This document shows positions 45,151 through 53,796 of a stretch of DNA of 64,000 nucleotides, piece after piece. A model generated the notes under the pieces. It worked only from the letters and a program-made list of their open reading frames with translations. It was not told the DNA's origin and searched no databases. Numbering within the stretch: the stretch's first letter is position 1; each line of letters opens with the position of its first letter. The translations under genes were made by a program, and so were the position numbers. Source of the stretch: Pollutimonas harenae (GTDB lineage Bacteria > Pseudomonadota > Gammaproteobacteria > Burkholderiales > Burkholderiaceae_B); the NCBI RefSeq assembly GCF_004153685.1, contig NZ_SDQD01000002.1, forward strand, positions 310,001 through 374,000, in the 5' to 3' direction.

Positions 45151-46365
45151 ATGCTTCGACTCAGCTCGCACCCTTCAGGTCGCCATTTTCTCCAGATTCC
45201 AGGTCCCACCAATGTGCCGGATCGCGTGCTGCGTGCCATAGATAACGTCACGATCGACCATCGCGGCCCCGAATTCGGGGAGTTGGGCAAGTCGGTGCTC
45301 GCCGGCCTGCAAAAGGTATTCAAGACCGACAGTCACGTTGTCATCTATCCGGCGTCGGGTACCGGCGCCTGGGAGGCGGCCTTGGTCAACACCCTGTCGG
45401 TCGGCGATTTGATTCTCATGGCCGAGACCGGGCATTTCGCCACCTTGTGGAAGAAAATGGCCACTGAGTTGGGTTTGCGCGTCGAGTTCCTGCCCGGCGA
45501 CTGGCGGCGTGGCGTCGACCCAGCGGCGATCCAGGCTCGCCTGACATCCGACGCAAATCATGAAATCAAGGCAGTGTGCATCGTGCACAACGAAACGGCC
45601 ACCGGGGTTGCCAGCAACGTCAAAGGCGTGCGTGCGGCGATCGACCAAGTGGGGCATCCGGCCTTGCTGATGGTAGACACCATTTCATCATTGGGCTCGG
45701 TCGATTACCGCCACGATGAATGGGGTGTGGACGTGACGGTGGCGGGCTCCCAGAAAGGCCTGATGCTGCCCCCGGGCTTGTCTTTCAATGCAATCAGCGC
45801 CAAGGCTTTGGCGGCCAGTGAACACGCCTCCCTGAGGCGTTCGTACTGGGATTGGCGCGCCATGATCGCCAGCAACGCCACTGGCTATTTTCCGTATACG
45901 CCGGCCACTAATTTGCTTTACGGCTTGCATGAGGCCCTGGAGATGTTGTTTGACGAAGGACTTGACACGGTCTTCGCCCGACACCAGCGCCACGCCGAGG
46001 CGACCCGACTGGCGGTGCGGGCCTGGGGTCTGGAGATCCTCTGCGCTGACCCGAACGAATATAGTCCGGCGCTGACCGCGGTGATCATGCCCGAAGGCCA
46101 CAGCGCCGACGCGTTTCGCAAGATTGTTCTGGATCATTTCAATATGTCGCTGGGCCAGGGTCTTTCAAAACTCAAGGACAAGGTCTTTCGTATTGGGCAT
46201 CTGGGTGACATCAACGATTTGTCTCTGTGTGGAACCCTTGCCGGCATCGAGATGGGCTTGGTGCTGGCTGGTGTACCGCATGAAAAGGGCGGCGTGCAGG
46301 CCGCCATGGAATACCTGACGCAAAAGGCCGAGATTCGGTCCAGCCTCGCAGACTCACGGTCCTAA
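45151..46365 (+). CDS. Class V aminotransferase (serine/alanine-glyoxylate type)
   Basis: This 404-residue PLP enzyme of the SgaA/AGXT group opens with HFLQIPGPTNVPDRVLRAID. MVDTISSLGSVD carries the PLP-aspartate, and the Schiff-base lysine is in VTVAGSQKGLMLPPGLSF (about residue 202). Members convert serine plus glyoxylate to hydroxypyruvate plus glycine, or handle ureidoglycine or other small amino acids. Next to an amidase, a TRAP transporter and CoA enzymes, a role with an amide-derived amino acid is possible. It is the first gene of a seven-gene operon; a GATAGGG lies upstream of the ATG. Confidence 0.88.
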   Translation: MLRLSSHPSGRHFLQIPGPTNVPDRVLRAIDNVTIDHRGPEFGELGKSVLAGLQKVFKTDSHVVIYPASGTGAWEAALVNTLSVGDLILMAETGHFATLWKKMATELGLRVEFLPGDWRRGVDPAAIQARLTSDANHEIKAVCIVHNETATGVASNVKGVRAAIDQVGHPALLMVDTISSLGSVDYRHDEWGVDVTVAGSQKGLMLPPGLSFNAISAKALAASEHASLRRSYWDWRAMIASNATGYFPYTPATNLLYGLHEALEMLFDEGLDTVFARHQRHAEATRLAVRAWGLEILCADPNEYSPALTAVIMPEGHSADAFRKIVLDHFNMSLGQGLSKLKDKVFRIGHLGDINDLSLCGTLAGIEMGLVLAGVPHEKGGVQAAMEYLTQKAEIRSSLADSRS

Positions 46366-46376
46366 CAACGAAATCA

Positions 46377-47888
46377 ATGACTTCACGCGTAGTCCGTCCA
46401 GACGATATTGTTGACGAAGCAACCATAGAGGACTTGCAAAGGGGGCTGCTGGCCGGCGAGTTTAACTGTGTGGCGCTGGTTGACGCGTATCTGGGGCGCA
46501 TTGCACGCTGGGATAAAAGAGGGCCCATGCTGCGCGCCGTGCTGGCATTGAACCCGGCTGCGCGCAAGCTTGCAGCCAATCGGGACGCCGCATTGGCTGC
46601 CGAGGGCCGGTTTTCAGGCCCACTGCATGGCGTTGTTGTTGCACTCAAGGACAATTGCAACACGACCGACATGCCCACGACCGGCGGATCTCTCTCATTG
46701 CAGGGCATTGTGCCTACGATCAACAGTACAGTGTCGCGAAAACTCAGTGACGCGGGGGCGATTGTGCTGGCTAAAACAAACTTGCATGAGTTCGCCCTGT
46801 CGGGCACCACGGTGAGTTCGCTGGGTGGCCAAACCCTCAATCCTTACGACCTTACTCGCACGCCTGGAGGTTCTAGCGGTGGCTCGGGGGTGGCGGCGGC
46901 CATGAGTTTCGCGACGGTGGCCATCGGTACGGATACGGTCAACTCCATACGGTCACCGGCATCGGCCAATTGTCTGGTTGGGCTGCGGCCCACGCGAGGC
47001 TTGATTAGTCGTGCGGGTGTCATGCCCGTGTCTCAAACGCAGGACTCGATAGGGCCGATGGCCCGAACGGTGAGCGACGTAGCGCGCGTCCTGGAAGTGC
47101 TCGCGGGTTACGACACCGATGATCCGGTCACTGCGCGTGCAGTGGGCCGGATCCCGGCGTCCTATTACGCATCCCTGGACCACAAGGCCTTTGAAGGCAG
47201 ACGCATAGGGGTTTTGCGTAGGTTGTTAGGTGACGAACCTCGGCATCTAGAGGTCAATACCGCCATGGCTCGGGCTGTGCAGACCATGCGCGATGGCGGC
47301 GCACAGGTGCTTGAGGTCGACGATCCCTGCATTAACGCGGATGCTTTACTGCGTGACGGGGACGTACAGAAATGGGAGTTCAAGCCTTTGTTCGAGGCCT
47401 ATCTACGAGCCTTGCCACAAAATGGTGTGCGAACCTTGGGCGATGTGTTGGCCTGCGGCGCCTACCATCAGGAAACTTTGCACGAGTTCCTAGTCCAGTC
47501 CAACGATACTGTCGATTCCGAGCACGATTGCGGATATCTGGGTCGGCTTGCCGCACACGATCGCCTGCGGGATCGTGTGCTCGGTCTCATGGCCGAGCAC
47601 GCACTCGATGCTTTGGCCTACCCCTTGCAGAAATGTCTGGTCGTGCCTGTAGGCGCGGGTGGCCAAGCCGAGCGCAATGGCATCTTGGCTGCCCTTACTG
47701 GGTTTCCTGCCTTGAATGTACCTATGGGGTTTTCCACCCCCGATCTCAACGCACCCTTGGGCGTGCCCATGGGAATGGATTTGCTGGCCCGGCCTTTCGA
47801 TGAACCCTTGCTGCTTGGGCTGGGATACGCCTTCGAGCAGCGCGCTCGTGTTCGAAAACCGCCTTTGCACACCTTATGGCCCGATTAG
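46377..47888 (+). CDS. Amidase signature-family hydrolase with variant motif
   Basis: This 503-residue amidase has catalytic K91 in VVALKDNCNTTD, the cis-serine region GGSSGGSG (S166/S167) and a nucleophile segment GTDTVNSIRSPAS with S190. The usual GG before the nucleophile (GTDTGGSIR) is V188-N189, which would reshape the oxyanion hole. The fold and the other conserved stretches (HGVVVALKDN, LVGLRPTRGLISRAGVMP) are intact. It should hydrolyse a carboxamide or related ester. It begins 11 bases after the aminotransferase stop. Confidence 0.88.
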   Translation: MTSRVVRPDDIVDEATIEDLQRGLLAGEFNCVALVDAYLGRIARWDKRGPMLRAVLALNPAARKLAANRDAALAAEGRFSGPLHGVVVALKDNCNTTDMPTTGGSLSLQGIVPTINSTVSRKLSDAGAIVLAKTNLHEFALSGTTVSSLGGQTLNPYDLTRTPGGSSGGSGVAAAMSFATVAIGTDTVNSIRSPASANCLVGLRPTRGLISRAGVMPVSQTQDSIGPMARTVSDVARVLEVLAGYDTDDPVTARAVGRIPASYYASLDHKAFEGRRIGVLRRLLGDEPRHLEVNTAMARAVQTMRDGGAQVLEVDDPCINADALLRDGDVQKWEFKPLFEAYLRALPQNGVRTLGDVLACGAYHQETLHEFLVQSNDTVDSEHDCGYLGRLAAHDRLRDRVLGLMAEHALDALAYPLQKCLVVPVGAGGQAERNGILAALTGFPALNVPMGFSTPDLNAPLGVPMGMDLLARPFDEPLLLGLGYAFEQRARVRKPPLHTLWPD

Positions 47889-47964
47889 ACATGTAATTAG
47901 CCCATTTCAGAGTCGTGCGCAGTCCGGGTGCGCGGCGCAATTCACAACCGGACCACAGGAGATA

Positions 47965-48993
47965 ATGATGATATATACAGCTTCAATCCCTCAGTCCCGT
48001 AGTTTGCGTCGACGTATAGTGGTCTTGCTCGCCGCGCTAGGCGCGGCGGCAGCGCTGGGAGCGCCGAGTATTTCCCAGGCGCAGATCGAACTGAAACTTG
48101 GCCACGTCGGTAACCCGGGTTCACTGTTCCAGTTAAGCGCCGACGAGTTCGCCAAACGCGCCAACGCCAAATTGGGCGATGAATACAAGGTTGTGGTGTT
48201 TGGTTCCAGCCAGTTGGGTGGAGACAAGGAAATGTTGCAAAAGCTCAAGCTCGGCACCATAGACATGGTGCTGCCCTCGACCGTGATGTCCTCCGAGGTC
48301 GATTTGTTCGGTCTTTTCGAGATGCCCTACATCGTCAAGGATCGCGAGCACATGAAGCGCATCGAAAAAGAGATTTTCTGGCCCAAGATCGCACCCGCAG
48401 CGGAAAAGAAAGGCCTGACGATACTGGCAGTCTGGGAAAATGGATATCGCCATATAACCAATAACAAGCATCCCATCGCCAAGCCCGAGGACTTGCATGG
48501 CATCAAGCTGCGCACGCCCAAGGGTAAATGGCGCGTCAAGATGTTCCAGGAGTATGGCGCCAACCCCAGCCCCATGAGTTTTTCAGAGCTGTTCAGCGCC
48601 CTGCAGACGGGTGTCATGGACGGCCAGGAGAACCCCTTGACCCAGATCTATTCGGCCAAGCTGCAGGAAGTACAAAAATACCTATCCCTGTCCGCCCACG
48701 TCTACACGCCGGCCTACCTGACCGTAGGCACGAAGCGTTACGCCAAGCTGCCGGAGAACGTGCGCAAGATACTCGAGGATGTGGCTCGCGAGAACCAGGC
48801 CTATGTTTACGAGCAGGCCGCCAAGGCGGACGATGAACTGCTGGGCAAGCTCAAGGACGCCGGCATGCAGGTTAACGAGGTCGACAAAGAGGCCTTCATC
48901 GCGGCCAGCAAGCCCATCTATGAGGAATTCGGCCAAGAGGTCGACGGCGCGCAGGAACTTATCGCGCGTGCAATTGAACTTGGCAAACAATAG
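47965..48993 (+). CDS. TRAP transporter solute receptor (DctP family)
   Basis: This 342-residue periplasmic receptor has an arginine-rich signal peptide cut near residue 38 (ISQAQIELKLGHVGNPGS). The DctP signatures are FGSSQLGGDKEMLQKLKLGT, ILAVWENGYRHITNN and GIKLRTPKGKWRVKMFQEYG; the arginine in KLRTP is the usual carboxylate-binding residue. The ligand is probably an organic acid. GGAG lies eight bases before the ATG at 47965; a second in-frame ATG follows at once. The membrane subunits follow directly. Confidence 0.9.
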   Translation: MMIYTASIPQSRSLRRRIVVLLAALGAAAALGAPSISQAQIELKLGHVGNPGSLFQLSADEFAKRANAKLGDEYKVVVFGSSQLGGDKEMLQKLKLGTIDMVLPSTVMSSEVDLFGLFEMPYIVKDREHMKRIEKEIFWPKIAPAAEKKGLTILAVWENGYRHITNNKHPIAKPEDLHGIKLRTPKGKWRVKMFQEYGANPSPMSFSELFSALQTGVMDGQENPLTQIYSAKLQEVQKYLSLSAHVYTPAYLTVGTKRYAKLPENVRKILEDVARENQAYVYEQAAKADDELLGKLKDAGMQVNEVDKEAFIAASKPIYEEFGQEVDGAQELIARAIELGKQ

Positions 48994-49007
48994 GCGAGGT
49001 AATCCTT

Positions 49008-49550
49008 ATGGACGCAGTCACACCGGTACGACCCAGCAATCCCATGCATCGCTTTCGCCATGGTTACGGCAAGGTGCTGGAGTGGGTGGTGGGCACACTA
49101 ATGATCATACTGGCCATCGAGGTGACGATAGGGGTCGTCTTTCGATGGTTAGGAAACTCATTGGTCTGGTATGACGAAACAGCATCCCTGCTGCTGGCGT
49201 GGCTGACCTTTTATGGGTCAGCCCTTGCATCAGTGCGCCGCGCCCACATCGGCTGCCCCGAGGTGGTGGAGTCTCTGGGCCCCCGGGGCCGACGCTATTT
49301 CAATATCGTTGCACAGTTGCTCGTTATTGCGTTCTTTGCCCTGCTGGGGTGGATGGGCCTGGAAATCATGCCCATCCTCGCGGGGGACACCTTGGTGAGC
49401 CTGCCGTGGGTGCCCGTCAATTTCGTGCATTCGGCCATTCCTATTTCGGCCGCGCTGATTCTGATCGCCGAGGTGATGCACCTCATCGACCTGATTCGGA
49501 CACCGGATGATGAAAATACGGCGTCGGCCCTGTCCGATGGCCTGATCTGA
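49008..49550 (+). CDS. TRAP transporter small membrane subunit (DctQ family)
   Basis: This 180-residue protein has four hydrophobic helices. The first begins near residue 23 (GKVLEWVVGTLMIILAIEVT), and the conserved RWLGNSLVWYDETASLLLAWLTF stretch and RRAHIGCPEVVE loop follow. DctQ is the small membrane subunit that pairs with DctM in the inner membrane. It begins 14 bases after the receptor gene and ends 14 bases before DctM, forming a standard PQM set. The extension before the first helix is short and basic. Confidence 0.9.
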   Translation: MDAVTPVRPSNPMHRFRHGYGKVLEWVVGTLMIILAIEVTIGVVFRWLGNSLVWYDETASLLLAWLTFYGSALASVRRAHIGCPEVVESLGPRGRRYFNIVAQLLVIAFFALLGWMGLEIMPILAGDTLVSLPWVPVNFVHSAIPISAALILIAEVMHLIDLIRTPDDENTASALSDGLI

Positions 49551-49564
49551 CCGGAGGAACTCTC

Positions 49565-50848
49565 ATGATCATGCTAGGCTTGTTTGGCGCCGTACTGTTG
49601 CTGGTCCTTATCAATGTACCGATTGCCGTGTCGCTGGGTATTGTTGCAGTCGTTGCCATGGTGGCTAGCCAAGGCACGGATATCCTGCCCAATGTTGCGC
49701 TGGTGACCTTCAATGGTGCGACCAATTTCCCACTGCTCGCAATTCCGCTGTTCATCCTGGCTGGCGCCATCATGAACGCCTCGGGAATCTCGCACAGGCT
49801 CATTGCGTTCGCGTCCTCACTTTTTGGCTGGATACGGGGCGGATTGGCGCACGTGTCTATCGGCTCGTCATTATTCTTCGCCGAGATATCCGGCTCGGCA
49901 GTGGCCGATGTGGCTGCCCTGGGATCCATCCTCATCCCGGGGATGAAAGAGAAGGGCTATCCGGCGCCGATGGCAGCGGCCGTCATGTCTTCGGCTTCGA
50001 CTCTGGCCATTATCATCCCGCCCTCCATTCCCATGATTCTGTATGCGGTGATGGCGGAAACCTCGGTGGTGCAGATGTTCGTGGCCGGCATTGTGCCGGG
50101 AATACTGGGCGGTGCAGGGTTGATGTGTGTCGCATCATTCCTTGCGCGTCGCTACAATCTGCCGCGCGACGAGGCATTCTCGATAAAGCGTGTGGCGCAC
50201 ACCGCACGCCAGGCGCTGTGGGCCTTCCTGCTGCCCATCATCATCCTGGGAGGCATCTTTGGCGGTGTGGTCACCGCCACCGAGGGCGCGGCGCTGGCGG
50301 TGGTGGCGGCTCTCGTTGTCGGCTTGTTCATCTACCGTCAACTCAACCTCAAGGAGCTAAAGAAAGCCATACTTGAGGGGGGCATACAGACTGCCATCGT
50401 TATGTTGCTGGTCGCTACCAGCGCCTTGCTGGGTACTTATCTGTCCGAGGTCCAGGCGCCCCAGGCGCTGGCCCAGGCGGTCAGTGATTTCACGTCCAGC
50501 AAATGGGTAGTGCTGGCGCTGCTCAATGTGCTGTTCTTGTTTCTGGGCATGTTCCTGCATTCGGCGGCGGCCATTATTCTGGTCATTCCCGTGGTGATGC
50601 CGCTGGTCCACCTGGTGGGCATAGACCCCATCCAGTTCGGGCTCATAGTGACGATCAACCTGGGTATCGGCCAGCAGACCCCGCCGGTTGCCAGCGTATT
50701 GATGGTGGCGTGCTCGATTGCCAAGTCCTCGGTGTGGGAAGTCACGCGGGTAAATCTCTGGTTTATCAGCATACTCGTCGCCGTGTTGCTGCTGGTGACG
50801 TATGTCCCGATCACCGGCTTGGCCCTGGTTGATGTCTTTTATCGTTGA
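49565..50848 (+). CDS. TRAP transporter large membrane subunit (DctM family)
   Basis: This 427-residue carrier has about twelve membrane segments. DctM marks are FPLLAIPLFILAGAIMNASGI, VSIGSSLFFAEISGSAVADVA, SASTLAIIIPPSIPMILYAV and LGIGQQTPPVASVLMVACSI. The large subunit carries the sodium-coupled transport path for the DctP ligand. It has the usual length and no missing motif. GGAGG precedes the ATG. The enoyl-CoA hydratase gene begins 21 bases downstream, in the same operon. Confidence 0.93.
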   Translation: MIMLGLFGAVLLLVLINVPIAVSLGIVAVVAMVASQGTDILPNVALVTFNGATNFPLLAIPLFILAGAIMNASGISHRLIAFASSLFGWIRGGLAHVSIGSSLFFAEISGSAVADVAALGSILIPGMKEKGYPAPMAAAVMSSASTLAIIIPPSIPMILYAVMAETSVVQMFVAGIVPGILGGAGLMCVASFLARRYNLPRDEAFSIKRVAHTARQALWAFLLPIIILGGIFGGVVTATEGAALAVVAALVVGLFIYRQLNLKELKKAILEGGIQTAIVMLLVATSALLGTYLSEVQAPQALAQAVSDFTSSKWVVLALLNVLFLFLGMFLHSAAAIILVIPVVMPLVHLVGIDPIQFGLIVTINLGIGQQTPPVASVLMVACSIAKSSVWEVTRVNLWFISILVAVLLLVTYVPITGLALVDVFYR

Positions 50849-50869
50849 TGCGACCGTACAGGAGCTCAC

Positions 50870-51649
50870 ATGTCCGATCTGATACTGGTGCAACACAATG
50901 GCTCGATCGCCACTGTCGTGTTGAACCGTCCCGACAAGCTCAATGCCATGACGCGCCCCATGTGGCAGCAACTAGGCGAGGCGATTGAGCAGTTGTCCGC
51001 CGATGATGCGGTGCGCTGCATTATCGTGCGCGGCGCGGGTGAAAAATCATTTTCCCCTGGTAATGACATTTCCGAGTTCGAGACAGAGCGCTCCAACAAG
51101 GTGCAGGCCATTGAATATGGGCGTCTTATGCACAGTGCTGTACAAGCCTTGACGCAATGCAGGCATCCCTTGGTGGCGCAAATCCATGGGATCTGCGTAG
51201 GCGGAGGCCTGGAGATCGCCGCCCTTTGCGATATACGCATTTGTGGGGAGTCCAGCCGGTTCGGTGCGCCGATCAAAAACCTGGGGCTGGTGATGGCCTA
51301 CCAGGAGCTGGAGTCCATCGTGCGGCTGACCGGGCCGGTTATTGCACTGGAGATCCTGCTCGAGGGCAGGATTTTCGGGGCGGCGGAGGCCAAGGAAAAA
51401 GGCCTGGTTACGCGTGTCGTCTCCGACAAGCAGGTTGCCGAGCAGGCACAGGCAGCGGCACGGCGCATTGCAGAAGGGGCGCCGCTGGTGGCACGCTGGC
51501 ACAAGAAATTCGCCCGTCGCCTGGGCGACAGCACGCCGATCTCGGACGCCGAGCGCGAAGAGTGCTTTGATTGTTTCGATACCGAGGACTTTCGCATTGG
51601 TTATGCCGCGTTCCTCGCCAAGCAGACGCCCGCGTTTCGCGGGAAGTAA
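50870..51649 (+). CDS. Enoyl-CoA hydratase/isomerase family protein
   Basis: This 259-residue crotonase-fold protein has the oxyanion-hole stretches EKSFSPGNDISEFE and HGICVGGGLEIAALCDIRI. The catalytic-acid region FGAPIKNLGLVMAYQELESI differs from the canonical PEINLGLIPGAGGTQRL, so hydratase chemistry is not certain. Members also isomerise, hydrolyse or decarboxylate CoA esters. It lies between the TRAP transporter and the CoA-transferase, consistent with an imported acid being carried as a CoA ester. Confidence 0.9.
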   Translation: MSDLILVQHNGSIATVVLNRPDKLNAMTRPMWQQLGEAIEQLSADDAVRCIIVRGAGEKSFSPGNDISEFETERSNKVQAIEYGRLMHSAVQALTQCRHPLVAQIHGICVGGGLEIAALCDIRICGESSRFGAPIKNLGLVMAYQELESIVRLTGPVIALEILLEGRIFGAAEAKEKGLVTRVVSDKQVAEQAQAAARRIAEGAPLVARWHKKFARRLGDSTPISDAEREECFDCFDTEDFRIGYAAFLAKQTPAFRGK

Positions 51650-51663
51650 TTCCAGGAGGCGTA

Positions 51664-52872
51664 ATGGTTGATACACGAACCCACAGTGGACCGCTGGTTG
51701 GTGTGCGGGTACTGGAGCTGGCCCAGATCATGGCCGGGCCCACGTGCGGAATGATGCTGGCCGACATGGGCGCCGATGTTGTCAAGGTCGAGAAGCTGCC
51801 GGGTGGCGATGACTCACGCAGTTATAGCGAGCCTCGGGTGAACGGGGTGTCGGCGCCCTTCATGATTTTAAACCGCAACAAGCGGGGTATGGCGCTGAAC
51901 CTGAAGCTGCCCCAGGGTCGAGATATCTTGCTGCGCATGGTGCGCGATGCCGACGTGTTGACCGAGAACTATCGACGCGGCACGCTGGAAAAGCTCGGTC
52001 TGGGCTACGATGTCTTGTCAAAGGTCAACCCGGGTCTGATCTATTGCGCGGTGTCTGGCTATGGGCGCGACGGCCCCTATGGCGATAAAGCCGGCTTCGA
52101 TCTCATTGCCCAGGGTTTCTCTGGCTTGATGTCTATTACCGGCGAACCAGGGCGCCCGCCGATGAAGACGGGTAATTCAATTGCCGACATTAATGCCGGA
52201 ATCCTTGCTGCGGCAGGTATCATGGCCGCCTATATCCATAAACTCAAGACCGGCCAGGGTCAGGTGGTCGATACCTCGCTGATGGAGGCTGCGATTCAAC
52301 AGACTTACTGGCATGCGGCCTCGTACTTTGCCACCGGCGAGTCCGTGGGGCCTACGGGTTCTGCCCATTTATTGACCGCTCCTTATCAGGCCTTTCGCAC
52401 ACGCGATAGCTGGATCAACATCGGCGGAGCGAATCAGGCAAACTGGGAACGCATTGCCGAGGTCATGGGCCATCCCGAATGGCTTGAGGATGCCCGCTTT
52501 GACACCAATAGCGACCGGATGGCCAATCTGGAGGCTCTGGTTGCGCTGATGGACGCAGTCTTGCAAGAACAAGATACTGCGTACTGGATCGGGGCGTTTG
52601 ACGCGGCAGGCGTGCCGGCGGGGCCGGTACACACCATTGGCCAGGCGCTCTCGCACCCCCAGACGTTGGCGCGCAATATGGTGATCGACCTTGATCACGT
52701 GCAGGCAGGTCCGACCAAGGCTCTGGGGTGTCCAATTCATTTCTCTCGGACGCCGACCCAGGTGCGTCGACCTGCACCCGTATTAGGGCAACATACCCGT
52801 GAGCTATTGCGCGAGGCCGGTTATGCCGATACCGACATCGACGGCTTTGTTGACCAGGGTGTAGTGGCATAA
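51664..52872 (+). CDS. CaiB/BaiF-family CoA-transferase
   Basis: This 402-residue class III CoA-transferase has the CoA-binding start VRVLELAQIMAGPTCGMMLADMGADVVKVE, GYGRDGPYGDKAGFDLIAQG and the probable catalytic aspartate D175 in NSIADINAGILAAAG. It should activate an organic acid by moving CoA from another thioester. GGAGG sits before the ATG at 51664. It is the last gene of the operon; the enoyl-CoA hydratase homologue acts on its likely product. Succinyl-CoA or acetyl-CoA donors are typical for the family, but the acceptor is unknown. Confidence 0.9.
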   Translation: MVDTRTHSGPLVGVRVLELAQIMAGPTCGMMLADMGADVVKVEKLPGGDDSRSYSEPRVNGVSAPFMILNRNKRGMALNLKLPQGRDILLRMVRDADVLTENYRRGTLEKLGLGYDVLSKVNPGLIYCAVSGYGRDGPYGDKAGFDLIAQGFSGLMSITGEPGRPPMKTGNSIADINAGILAAAGIMAAYIHKLKTGQGQVVDTSLMEAAIQQTYWHAASYFATGESVGPTGSAHLLTAPYQAFRTRDSWINIGGANQANWERIAEVMGHPEWLEDARFDTNSDRMANLEALVALMDAVLQEQDTAYWIGAFDAAGVPAGPVHTIGQALSHPQTLARNMVIDLDHVQAGPTKALGCPIHFSRTPTQVRRPAPVLGQHTRELLREAGYADTDIDGFVDQGVVA

Positions 52873-53002
52873 GATCGCGGTGCCTCGTCGCGCTGGAATA
52901 CGAATGCCGCACCGTATCGATATCAACGGACAAAAATGGTATGGTCTCAATCCTGAGTTTATATTGCAGGCGCCATGGTGCCTGGGACAACATGGATCAA
53001 AG

Positions 53003-53258
53003 ATGAGTACATTGCCGCCCCTGTCCCGAATGCCAGTCTGCATATACCTACGAAGATGGCGACTTGCTGGTCTGTCCGGAATGCGCGCACGAATGGTCTG
53101 CACAGGTGGTTGCCACAGCTGAAGAGGCCGGTAAAGTTTACCGCGACGCGGTCGGGAATGTCTTGCAGGATGGCGATGTCGTTACCGTGATCAAAGACCT
53201 GAAGCTCAAAGGATCGGGGGGGGCGTCAAGATCGGTAGGCATCTGGCATGAGCTCTGA
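53003..53258 (+). pseudogene. Frameshifted, truncated phnA/yjdM zinc-ribbon gene
   Basis: The peptide CPECQSAYTYEDGDLLVCPECAHEW with DGDVVTVIKDLKLKGSGG is the start of a PhnA/YjdM zinc-ribbon protein. Two changes break it. The ATG at 53003 (MSTLPP) is out of frame with the first CPEC because of an extra C in the run at 53018-53021. At the run of eight G (53216-53223) the frame leaves VKIG, which is read instead as ASRS. After that the usual 40-residue C-terminal domain is absent. Both shifts lie in homopolymers, so sequencing error is possible for each. The missing end is not explained that way. Confidence 0.7.
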
Positions 53259-53579
53259 AAACTATTCCTGGAATTCCAGGAACTTGTAGAGCCATCTTGA
53301 ATTATTCATATGTGACCGCAGTGGCCTGCTGTCCGAAGTGAGGGAATGACCTGCCTGCTCTAAGCGAAGGTGGTCTCAGTATAAGCGGTCAGTAGTTTCG
53401 TTATGGTGATGATGGCAGTAGTTGGGGCGACCGCTCCATACACGGCAGCTACAGCACGCACTTCTGTGAATGGCTTGAATACTGCCTCGTAGTTGCTACC
53501 TATATGCTACCTAGGAAAATTTCAGTCAAAATCAACAGGCAAAAAAATACCCCAAATCATTGATTGATAAGGGGAATCT
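53259..53579. other. 321-bp gap between the phnA remnant and tRNA-Thr
   Basis: No supportable gene. It contains an 18-bp perfect palindrome at 53265-53282, paired TGCTACC repeats at 53494-53500 and 53505-53511, and a 29-codon plus-strand frame without a family match. Position beside a tRNA 3' end and the broken neighbour suggest a decayed insertion, but no integrase fragment was recognised. Confidence 0.5.
53265..53282. repeat. Perfect 18-bp palindrome
   Basis: TTCCTGGAA is followed directly by its exact inverse TTCCAGGAA with no loop. It lies seven bases after the phnA remnant. It may be an operator, a restriction/modification hot spot or a relic of a terminator; no T run follows. Confidence 0.8.
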
Positions 53580-53655
53580 TGGTGCCGATGAGAGGAGTCG
53601 AACCCCCGACCTTCTCATTACGAATGAGCTGCTCTACCAACTGAGCTACATCGGC
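53580..53655 (-). tRNA. tRNA-Thr (anticodon CGT)
   Basis: On the minus strand the gene folds into a full cloverleaf: acceptor GCCGATG with CATCGGC, D-arm GCTC-AGTTGGTA-GAGC, anticodon loop TTCGTAA giving CGT, and T-arm GGGGG-TTCGACT. The CCA end is encoded (53580-53582). The sequence follows E. coli tRNA-Thr(CGT) closely. A G-A mismatch ends the anticodon stem, as in that tRNA. The reading direction is towards the phnA remnant. Confidence 0.95.
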
Positions 53656-53796
53656 TTTTTATTGGTCTACCGGCCAAAACGGCGCAGTGCCAAAAACGGA
53701 AAGACTGTTTCCGTCAAGCCCGCTATTATACATATTTTGCTTTGAATGGTATGCGCAAGGCGGCGCAGGCCACCTCTTCTGTAGTGGGGTGTATCT

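Noticed and set aside
53390-53520. Integrase fragment near the tRNA
   Set aside because: Neither strand gives the catalytic R-H-R-Y pattern or a known integrase start; the open stretches are short and unlike any family I recognise.
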